DNA from: an uncultured Lachnospiraceae bacterium
Lineage (GTDB): Bacteria > Bacillota > Clostridia > Lachnospirales > Lachnospiraceae
DNA length: 5,591 nt
Assembly: GCA_902766655.1 (NCBI GenBank)
Contig: CACXEL010000134.1
Coordinates: forward strand, 1 to 5,591
Reading direction: 5' to 3'
Positions 1 through 4,532 of the stretch are shown here, piece by piece. The translations under genes were made by a program, and so were the position numbers. How positions within the stretch are numbered: position 1 is the first letter of the stretch; each line of letters starts with the position of its first letter. The notes beneath the pieces are model-generated. The model was given only the letters and a program-made list of their open reading frames with translations, searched no databases and was not told where the DNA came from.

Positions 1-50
1 GCATTTTTTTGTGCAGAAATCCATCATCTTCGCATGTCCTGAAAAGCTGA

Positions 51-227
51 TTAGCAGTTCTTTAGCACTTTTTCTAACGCCGTTAGCCGGACTGGTGCTT
101 TGCCTGCCTCCAGTAAATCCTCGAAATACCTATCCCCGGGCATCATCGGTGGGAGAGTGCTCTGCTCAGGACCTGCCTCATCATGGGAACAAAAAAGACC
201 TGTCGGACCCTTCATGACTCTCATCAT
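51..227 (-). CDS. small hypothetical protein, 58 aa
   Basis: An ORF of 58 codons reads from ATG at 227 to TAA at 51, downstream of the integrase on the same strand. I do not recognise the family. The N-terminal half has two Met and two Cys-region residues with no clear fold. The C-terminal half is charged, looks helical and protein-like (GDRYFEDLLEAGKAPVRL, then a short Leu/Lys-rich tail ending in Cys). The frame stays open about 10 codons upstream of the ATG, back to a TAG. There is no good Shine-Dalgarno sequence before the ATG at 227 or the alternative ATG at 215, so it may be the remnant of a longer gene. A further start (ATG ATG at 27-22, with AGGA about 9 nt upstream) may open another gene that runs off the left edge. 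It could be element cargo or flanking host DNA; I cannot tell which. The opposite-strand frame over the same bases is hydrophobic and looks like a shadow. Confidence 0.4.
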   Translation of the reverse strand: MMRVMKGPTGLFCSHDEAGPEQSTLPPMMPGDRYFEDLLEAGKAPVRLTALEKVLKNC

Positions 228-330
228 GCACGTGCCCGGCAGGCCTTTTTCATCCCGCTATGTACTTTTTGTTATCACCTCCACCGAAAATGCCTTCTTT
301 TTCCGCGGAGGATGGTCCTCAGGGTCCTCG

Positions 331-1716
331 TCACAGGCTCCCGGCCAGCGCTTTGAGGAGCTTCATGAGCTCCGGGTTCGCCATGACCTTTTTCAGGAGC
401 TCCGGGTCCGGTTCCTCCCCGCCCTGGGCATCTCCTGTCTTCGTGTCGGTCTCAGATCCGGTGCCCGAGTAGAACTGCTGCTCAAAGAGCGACGCGTTCC
501 TCTTCCTGTCCGCATCGATGATGTGGGAATACTGGTCCGTGACCATCTTGGCCTGGGAATGGCCGGAGTCTCCCTGGACTGCCTTGATGTCACCGCCGTT
601 CAGCTTCAGCTTGTAGGTGATGCTGGTGTGGCGGATGCTGTGGAAGACGACGGGAGGCAGGTCATTCTCGCTGATCAGCTTCCGGAAGGCGTGGTTGATG
701 GTGGTATTCTCGACCGGCATACCGAAGGGGCCGGCGATCACCAGGTTGTAGTCCTGGTACTCGCTTCCGAGGGCGGTCTTCATTTCCTCCTGCCTGGTCT
801 TCCAGCTGATCAGCATCTCCGCCACCGACCTGGGAAGAAAGACCCGGCGGACGCTGCTGATGGTCTTGGGCTTCTTCAGGACGAGGACCGTGCTCTGCCG
901 GTGGCTCATGGCCGGGAACTCCATGACAACATCCTTCCCGTCCAGCTCCTTGAAGGCGGTCTTGCTGATGCGCTGGAGCTCCTTGTTCACCTGGATGTGG
1001 GCGTCACCCCGGGCGATGCTCTGCGGAGAGACGTCAACGCAGTCCCAGGTCAGCCCCAGCAGCTCGCCGATCCGGAGGGTGCAGGCAAATGCTAGGTTGA
1101 GGCACAACCTCAGCCGCTCGTCATCGCAGATGCTGATGGCATGGAAGAGGGTCTCCGCGTCCCAGATGTCCCGCGTCTTCTGCTGGCGCTTCGGGAGTGT
1201 GGCGTTGATGCAGGGGTTGCGGTACATGAGCTCCCATTTGACCGCCTGCGCGAAGCAGTTGCGGAGGAGCTTATGTACGTCGCGGACCGTATTAGGCGTC
1301 ACGAGCTCCCCGGTCCTGATCGTCTTCCAGCCGAAAGCGGAGCGGGGAACAGCCTCCGTCTGGAGGAGGGTCTGATAGTACTTCTCCAGGACCCGGGTCG
1401 TGAGATCCGTGAGCCTGACCCCGCCGATGAAGGGCCGGACATAGTTGTCGATCAGGCGGGTGTTGCTCTGGTATGTAGACAGTGCCCAGGTATTCTTTCC
1501 GTACAGGGCTATATATTCGGTCAGGAGGTCGTCCACGGTGGTGCACTGGGGGACCACAAAATCACCCATTTCCCGCTTGTATTCCACCTCGGCCTTGCGC
1601 TTCTTGGCCTCCTCGATGGTAGGGAAGCTCTCCCATTTCTGCTTTCTCTCGTTGTCGCTGTTCGTGTAGAGATAGACGACACAGTATCTCTTGCCCCTTT
1701 TCACTATTGACGCCAT
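331..1716 (-). CDS. int: tyrosine recombinase (phage/ICE-type integrase), 461 aa
   Basis: This site-specific recombinase would integrate and excise the element by strand exchange at att sites through a 3'-phosphotyrosyl intermediate. Residues ~1-56 form an arm-type DNA-binding region (VKRGKRYCVVYLYT). Residues ~58-170 form the SAM-like core-binding domain. Residues ~180-405 form the catalytic domain. The full active site is visible: Arg215 (TLRIGELLGL), a beta-hairpin Lys among K281/K282/K284, His359-x-x-Arg362 (HSIRHT), His386 (GH) and nucleophile Tyr396 (DQYSHI). The start is set at 1716 because AAGGAGG lies 7 nt upstream (1730-1724); an in-frame ATG at 1758 lies inside the upstream gene and is unlikely. 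The C-terminus extends ~65 residues past the nucleophile and ends in a repeated PEL-L/M-KK helix. Only 13 bp separate it from the four-HTH gene, whose stop codon abuts the SD. The length is somewhat above Tn916 Int (about 405 aa). I see no clear terminator after the stop. Confidence 0.95.
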   Translation of the reverse strand: MASIVKRGKRYCVVYLYTNSDNERKQKWESFPTIEEAKKRKAEVEYKREMGDFVVPQCTTVDDLLTEYIALYGKNTWALSTYQSNTRLIDNYVRPFIGGVRLTDLTTRVLEKYYQTLLQTEAVPRSAFGWKTIRTGELVTPNTVRDVHKLLRNCFAQAVKWELMYRNPCINATLPKRQQKTRDIWDAETLFHAISICDDERLRLCLNLAFACTLRIGELLGLTWDCVDVSPQSIARGDAHIQVNKELQRISKTAFKELDGKDVVMEFPAMSHRQSTVLVLKKPKTISSVRRVFLPRSVAEMLISWKTRQEEMKTALGSEYQDYNLVIAGPFGMPVENTTINHAFRKLISENDLPPVVFHSIRHTSITYKLKLNGGDIKAVQGDSGHSQAKMVTDQYSHIIDADRKRNASLFEQQFYSGTGSETDTKTGDAQGGEEPDPELLKKVMANPELMKLLKALAGSL

Positions 1717-1723
1717 TATGTAT

Positions 1724-1730
1724 CCTCCTT
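1724..1730 (-). promoter_or_regulatory. ribosome binding site of the integrase
   Basis: On the minus strand AAGGAGG is followed by the 7-nt spacer ATACATA and ATG at 1716. It overlaps the TGA stop of the upstream gene (1732-1730), which suggests translational coupling. It decides the integrase start against the longer in-frame ATG at 1758. Confidence 0.85.
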
Positions 1731-2605
1731 CACACCTGCGTTTCCATCCAGCTGTCAAATGCCTCCCTCGGCAGAAGTTTCATCCGCCCGGTCTGGGTGG
1801 TCTCGATCCTGCCTTCGCGGATCCATTTATAGATCATGCCGACGGACAGGTCATATTTTTCGGCAGCCTGCCTGACGGTATAGCCTTCCGGATATGACTC
1901 ATTAACGTCTCTCTGCCTGGGCCCGGCCTGCGGGGCCTTCCTCCTGGTGTAGCGGTCCTGCCCGGCATACCATTTCTCGAAGCTCTCCCTGGTGATCCGC
2001 TTCCAGCCGCCGACCTCGATGACCTCCAGCACGCCTCCTGCCTTTTTTGAGCGGAGGAGAGCGTAGACCCTGTTCCTGGAGACTCCGAGCATGCGTGCCA
2101 TCTCCGGAATAGTGATCGAGGCCTCCTCCACGGCTGCATCTCTTTCCTTGTCCTCCCTGTCCCGGAAATGCGACTGTGACCTGTACCATTTGTCGAACGC
2201 CTTCTTCGGCACCCGCATCCAGTAGTCGACGGTGATGATCGGGAAGTCCTCCTTTTTGATAAGCTCATAGGCGTAGGACTCGCTGATCCCGAGGATCCTG
2301 CCGATGTCCGCGGCCGAGTAGGACGATGCCTTGAGCTTTGCGCCCGGAGGCCGGCCTCCGACAATGTGGTACTTCACCTGGTTGTCATACCAGAGGTCGA
2401 AGCTCTGGATGTCCATCCTGGTCCTGCCGGAGATCTGGACAGTCTTGAATAAACGCTTGTTGATCAGCCAGTAGGACTCCGTCTTGCCGAGGCCGAGCAT
2501 GTCTGCCATTTCCCGCACCGACATGGTCGTCCTGTCAGAGCGGGCTTCCTTCTGCTTTGCCAGGAGGTCCAGGACGCCGGGAGCGATCTTGTTGTCATCC
2601 TTCAT
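1730..2605 (-). CDS. protein with four tandem excisionase-like HTH (HTH_17/MerR-like) domains, 291 aa
   Basis: Four consecutive copies of one fold make up nearly the whole protein: residues ~28-75, ~95-144, ~163-216 and ~242-290. Each copy has a helix-turn-helix opening (for example ITIPEMARMLGVSRNRVYAL and YTVRQAAEKYDLSVGMIYKW), a short wing, and a closing helix of the type (S/A)F-(D/E)-x-W(Y/M). Linkers are 18-25 residues and rich in charge. The fold matches the small winged HTH of excisionases such as Tn916 Xis, normally a single-domain protein of 60-80 aa. The start at 2605 is supported by AAAGGAG 7 nt upstream. It lies directly ahead of int (13 bp), so a role in excision directionality, integrase-promoter control or att-site architecture is likely, but this is inference. 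No catalytic or ligand-binding domain is visible. It could also act as a repressor of the module. Confidence 0.85.
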   Translation of the reverse strand: MKDDNKIAPGVLDLLAKQKEARSDRTTMSVREMADMLGLGKTESYWLINKRLFKTVQISGRTRMDIQSFDLWYDNQVKYHIVGGRPPGAKLKASSYSAADIGRILGISESYAYELIKKEDFPIITVDYWMRVPKKAFDKWYRSQSHFRDREDKERDAAVEEASITIPEMARMLGVSRNRVYALLRSKKAGGVLEVIEVGGWKRITRESFEKWYAGQDRYTRRKAPQAGPRQRDVNESYPEGYTVRQAAEKYDLSVGMIYKWIREGRIETTQTGRMKLLPREAFDSWMETQV

Positions 2606-2629
2606 GTATGTACTCCTTTCCTATAAAGA

Positions 2630-2657
2630 TTTAGCCAGGTCAACAGACCTGGCTAAA
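2630..2657. repeat. perfect 12-bp inverted repeat (stem-loop)
   Basis: TTTAGCCAGGTC (2630-2641), a 4-base loop AACA, and GACCTGGCTAAA (2646-2657) pair without a mismatch. In the minus direction the stem ends about 10 nt before the Shine-Dalgarno sequence of the four-HTH gene and is followed by TCTTTAT, not a clean T-run. It could be an attenuator or weak terminator separating xis from the int operon, an RNA element affecting initiation, or a dyad operator for an HTH protein. The structure is certain; its role is not. Confidence 0.8.
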
Positions 2658-2870
2658 GGATAATCGGTTTCCGGGCCAATTGTTAGGATGTCGCGGTACT
2701 GTTTTGGGGGAAATGATAACCTTGACAGCGGCTTCCCAGATTGGTCTGGAACTCCAGGGTAGCCGGTCCACGATGCCTGATCTGCCGGGAAATTCTCTCT
2801 GCCTCTGGACCATGGTCACTGAAGCAGCTGTCCCGTGAGATCTTTCCAGGTCAGGACGTCTCTCCTCTTT

Positions 2871-2952
2871 GACAAGACCTTTGATGAGGCAGGCTCTGGC
2901 TCCCTGACCGGGACAAGACCTTTGATGCGGTAGGATAAGGCTCCCTGACCGG
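2871..2952. repeat. two tandem copies of a 41-bp repeat
   Basis: Unit 1 covers 2871-2911 and unit 2 covers 2912-2952. They share the opening GACAAGACCTTTGATG and the ending GGCTCCCTGACCGG, and match at 36 of 41 positions; all differences lie in the middle third. The second unit ends 2 bp from the stop codon of the xis-like gene. Each unit carries CCTGACC; in unit 2 it pairs with GGTCAGG (2952-2958) to form a 15-bp dyad over the stop codon. Such spaced direct repeats are typical of binding sites for integrase arm domains, Xis or a repressor, but binding is inferred only. Confidence 0.85.
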
Positions 2953-2958
2953 GTCAGG
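2944..2958. repeat. 15-bp dyad CCTGACC-G-GGTCAGG
   Basis: A 7-bp inverted repeat around a single central base covers the TGA stop codon of the xis-like gene. The half-site recurs nearby at 2849-2855 (GGTCAGG), 2903-2909 and 3303-3309 (CCTGACC). With a one-base centre it is unlikely to act as an RNA hairpin at full length and looks more like a protein-binding dyad. Confidence 0.55.
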
Positions 2959-3190
2959 AAACACTGTCGAGCCATTCGTCGAAGCTCTTCTTGGAGATCC
3001 GCCATTTTCCCCGGCCGATCTGGAATGCATGGAAACATTTCCTGCGGATCAGCCGGTAAACGCTCGGCCTGCTGATATTCAGGATGAGCTGGATCTCTTC
3101 CACGGTGTAGCACCTCTTTTCAGGGGCCGGCATTGGGTTCCCGATGTCCTGATCAAAGCTCTCTTCCATGATCATATTTGCTTCTGCCAT
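2954..3190 (-). CDS. excisionase-like HTH protein, 78 aa
   Basis: This is a single winged-HTH protein of the excisionase/HTH_17 type. The first ~25 residues are acidic and probably flexible. Residues ~27-75 hold the domain: YTVEEIQLILNISRPSVYRL forms the HTH, FQIGRGKWRIS the wing, and FDEWL the closing helix. It has the size and fold of Tn916-type Xis, which bends att DNA and drives the integrase towards excision. The start is set at 3190 because GGAGG lies 8 nt upstream; an ATG at 3205 would lack this site. It lies two genes from int on the same strand and shares its fold with each domain of the four-HTH protein in between. It could alternatively be a small repressor. Upstream, a 50-codon ORF overlaps its first 19 bases. 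Confidence 0.85.
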   Translation of the reverse strand: MAEANMIMEESFDQDIGNPMPAPEKRCYTVEEIQLILNISRPSVYRLIRRKCFHAFQIGRGKWRISKKSFDEWLDSVS

Positions 3191-3324
3191 ATGTATGCCC
3201 TCCATTCATTGAAATCCGTTGTGTCCGCGTTCGAAGCAGCTTCTCCGCGGAATCTCATAAATACTCTGATATATCCACCTTGCTGTCTGGTCGAGGGGGC
3301 GCCCTGACCGGACAACTCCTTCAT
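3172..3324 (-). CDS. small overlapping ORF, 50 aa, unknown
   Basis: The ORF runs from ATG at 3324 to TGA at 3174-3172 and overlaps the start of the xis-like gene by 19 bases. Its ATG overlaps the TAA of a 13-codon ORF (TAATG). It has no Shine-Dalgarno sequence of its own, so it could be translated only by reinitiation. The product is basic and has no recognised motif; aromatic residues cluster in its last third (EWRAYIW). It may serve mainly to couple translation into the xis-like gene, or it may be a chance frame. The continuous overlap chain from mazF is its main support. Confidence 0.3.
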   Translation of the reverse strand: MKELSGQGAPSTRQQGGYIRVFMRFRGEAASNADTTDFNEWRAYIWQKQI

Positions 3325-3365
3325 TATTTTATTGTGCGAAGCTGCGGACAGAGCCACAGCTCCAT
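3324..3365 (-). CDS. 13-aa leader-like micro-ORF overlapping the mazF stop
   Basis: GGAGGAGG (3380-3373), inside the last mazF codons, lies exactly 7 nt before an ATG at 3365 that overlaps the mazF stop as TGATG. The reading frame gives MELWLCPQLRTIK and then TAA, which overlaps the ATG of the next ORF as TAATG. The signal for initiation is as good as that of the main genes. It may be a leader or coupling peptide, or the stump of a gene lost by mutation. Such a short product needs direct proof of translation. Confidence 0.3.
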   Translation of the reverse strand: MELWLCPQLRTIK

Positions 3366-3757
3366 CACGGCGCCTCCTCCGTCTCCGGGATATACATTCC
3401 CAGGCTCACCTTGATGTAGTCGTCTGCCTCGACCATTTGCTCCTTTGTGAGCTTCCCGATATAGGAAATGACCCGCGACTTGTCAATCGTCTTGATCTGC
3501 TCGAACTCCACCATCGAGGGGGCAGCGAGCGCCCTGTTGTCCCGGATCAGGAAATGCGTCGGCTGGTCCAGCTTTTTGAGCTGGGTCGTCATCGGAGCTA
3601 TGATCAGTGTGTTGCTGAAGTAATTTCCATCGTTGTTCTGCAGGAGCAGGACCGGCCGGCGGCCTCCCTGCTCAGACCCCTTGAACGGATTCAGATCTGC
3701 CATGTAAATGTCTCCCCGGCGAAAATGCCAGTCAGGTCTCAGTTTTCTCTCTCTCAT
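3365..3757 (-). CDS. MazF/PemK-family toxin (endoribonuclease), 130 aa
   Basis: MazF/PemK toxins are sequence-specific mRNA endonucleases that arrest growth when their antitoxin is absent. The family signature is intact: RRGDIYMADLNPF (residues 13-25), GSEQGG-R-RPVLLLQN (27-41) with the conserved catalytic-loop Arg, APMTTQ (54-59) with the conserved Thr, and EFEQIKTIDKSR (84-95), ending in VSLGMYIP. The length is slightly above the usual 110-120 aa because of a basic N-terminal lead and a short acidic tail. AGGAGG 7 nt before the ATG at 3757 fixes the start. No MazE, AbrB or ribbon-helix-helix antitoxin is recognisable next to it. The ORF upstream overlaps it by 26 bases but looks like no known antitoxin. 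Linkage to xis/int suggests a role in element maintenance or abortive defence, which is inference. Confidence 0.92.
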   Translation of the reverse strand: MRERKLRPDWHFRRGDIYMADLNPFKGSEQGGRRPVLLLQNNDGNYFSNTLIIAPMTTQLKKLDQPTHFLIRDNRALAAPSMVEFEQIKTIDKSRVISYIGKLTKEQMVEADDYIKVSLGMYIPETEEAP

Positions 3758-4052
3758 CTGGAGCCCTCCTTCGCTCTTCTATGTACGGCGGCGCAATGCC
3801 GTCATTTTTTTGGTAAGTAACGGCAGGCCGCAGATGCAGCCTGCCCTGGTTATCTTCAGAGCGGGGCAGAGCAGTGGTCCCTTTAGGGAGATCCCACTTC
3901 AGCTTGTCGCTGAATATGATTCCAGCACTGGGCCGCTGCCTGCGAGTGATCCCGCCGCACCGACCTTTTACTGCTTTTCTGCTCCGCTCATTAGTAACGA
4001 ATATGATCTTTCCGAATTTGCCCCCGGCGCCCCCGGAAATGCGGGAATACAT
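3732..4052 (-). CDS. doubtful ORF overlapping mazF, 106 aa
   Basis: An open frame from ATG at 4052 to TGA at 3732 overlaps the mazF start by 26 bases, with the mazF Shine-Dalgarno sequence inside it. The product is strongly basic and glycine-rich, with no signal peptide, membrane segment or domain that I recognise. Its ATG directly follows an in-frame TGA, has no Shine-Dalgarno sequence, and no alternative start lies downstream. By position it is where an antitoxin would be expected, but nothing in it resembles MazE. It may equally be untranslated leader of mazF. A competing plus-strand frame over the same bases (3708-4091) is also unsupported. Confidence 0.25.
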   Translation of the reverse strand: MYSRISGGAGGKFGKIIFVTNERSRKAVKGRCGGITRRQRPSAGIIFSDKLKWDLPKGTTALPRSEDNQGRLHLRPAVTYQKNDGIAPPYIEERRRAPDEREKTET

Positions 4053-4430
4053 TCAGACGTCCGGCAGCTTACCGGATCCATGGGAATCTGACCCCTCCGT
4101 GGTTCTCACCGAGCCGTCAAAAGACGGAAGTCTCATTGTCCTGTGACGCGTCAAAGCTATGCGGGGAGCTGTCCCGCACTTATCACCGGCCTACCGCTTG
4201 CTGCCGCAATGGAAGGTCTTCGCGTTCGCCGTGAATGTGGCTCGGCGTCACAGGGGGTGTGTCTGAAGAATGCGTATGAGATTGCCAAGGTCCAAACTCA
4301 GGCATTGGCCTGTCCGGCCGTTGCATTATAATTTTACCTGAGAAGAGGAGGTCCAACGAGCAGGCGGGACCCTACAATACGGTAGGGTATTTCCAGTCAA
4401 AATTAGCCGGGCACTCTTTGTCCGTTCATA
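4053..4430. other. gene-poor stretch with small hairpins; possible leader or transfer-origin DNA
   Basis: I see no convincing gene here. A plus-strand GTG-started frame (4143-4331, 62 codons) lacks a ribosome binding site and known motifs. Three small perfect stems are present: CCGTC-AAAA-GACGG (4114-4127), TGCGGG/CCCGCA with a 7-base loop (about 4158-4176), and ACCCTAC-AATACG-GTAGGGT (4369-4388). The last is preceded by a plus-strand GAGGAGG with no ATG nearby. Hairpin-rich non-coding DNA between divergent-composition blocks of an ICE often holds promoters or oriT. The minus-strand transcript of mazF may also begin here. No relaxase gene is visible to support oriT. Confidence 0.35.
4369..4388. 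repeat. 7-bp perfect inverted repeat with 6-base loop
   Basis: ACCCTAC (4369-4375), loop AATACG, GTAGGGT (4382-4388). It has no T-run on either side, so it is not a typical intrinsic terminator. It lies at the step from GC-rich to AT-rich DNA. Relaxase recognition sites often have this shape, but the sequence alone does not show that function. Confidence 0.6.
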
Positions 4431-4457
4431 AAAAATCCAGACCTATCAGGTCTGGAT
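4430..4457 (-). terminator. intrinsic terminator of the AlbA-type gene
   Basis: On the minus strand a perfect 10-bp stem (ATCCAGACCT, 3-base loop, AGGTCTGGAT) runs straight into TTTTTT. It lies about 75 bases after the stop codon of the ATP-binding protein gene and is the expected end of that transcript. It separates that gene from the mazF-xis-int block. Confidence 0.85.
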
Positions 4458-4478
4458 AGAAGATACCTGGTATAAAAT

Positions 4479-4520
4479 AAGGATGTCACTTCGGCAAGTT
4501 TGCTCAAATAACATCCTTTT
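4479..4520 (-). terminator. weaker stem-loop just after the AlbA-type gene
   Basis: AAGGATGT (4479-4486) pairs with ACATCCTT (4511-4518) across a 24-base loop. On the minus strand the stem starts about 14 bases after the stop codon and is followed by ATTTTAT. The long loop and broken T-run make it a weak terminator or a 3'-end stabilising structure; the stronger terminator follows within 30 bases. Confidence 0.4.
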
Positions 4521-4532
4521 CGCATTCAACAT

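Larger units (their letters stand above)
2606..2953. other. 348-bp intergenic control region between xis-like and four-HTH genes
   Basis: I find no convincing gene here. A 157-codon minus-strand frame crosses it, but it overlaps the xis-like gene in another frame, has no recognisable domain and no good start. The spacer holds the 41-bp tandem repeats next to the xis stop, several GGTCAGG/CCTGACC heptamers, a perfect 12-bp hairpin close to the next gene, and that gene's ribosome binding site (AAAGGAG, 2619-2613). I could not assign a sigma-70 promoter with proper spacing. Its size and position between the two HTH genes fit an operator or recombination-directionality region. Confidence 0.55.

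Noticed and set aside
1..11. CATTTTTTTG occurring at 2-11 and again at 3803-3812, considered as att core repeats
   Set aside because: The match is mostly a T-run and its flanks do not agree; chance is the simpler explanation.
83..90. TTAGCCGG shared between the left end and 4403-4410, considered as an element-end direct repeat
   Set aside because: Eight bases without matching flanks are expected by chance in a window this long.
317..332. Small stem GAGGA-TGG-TCCTC right after the integrase stop, considered as its terminator
   Set aside because: Only five pairs and no T-run follows on the minus strand.
100..1095. 331-codon plus-strand open frame
   Set aside because: It lies antisense to the integrase, whose motifs and ribosome binding site are clear. 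Long antisense frames are expected in GC-rich coding DNA, and its product has no recognisable domain.
1141..1710. 189-codon plus-strand open frame
   Set aside because: Antisense to the N-terminal half of the integrase; no start signal and no domain.
2871..2952. Tandem repeats considered as a CRISPR array
   Set aside because: There are only two directly abutting units, the differences are scattered point changes and not a spacer, and no cas gene is visible.
2640..3113. 157-codon minus-strand open frame
   Set aside because: It overlaps the xis-like gene in another frame and crosses the tandem repeats. It has no plausible start site and a composition typical of a shadow frame.
4143..4331. 62-codon plus-strand frame with a GTG start
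   Set aside because: No ribosome binding site, no known motif, and opposite to all supported genes. It is kept only as part of the gene-poor region.
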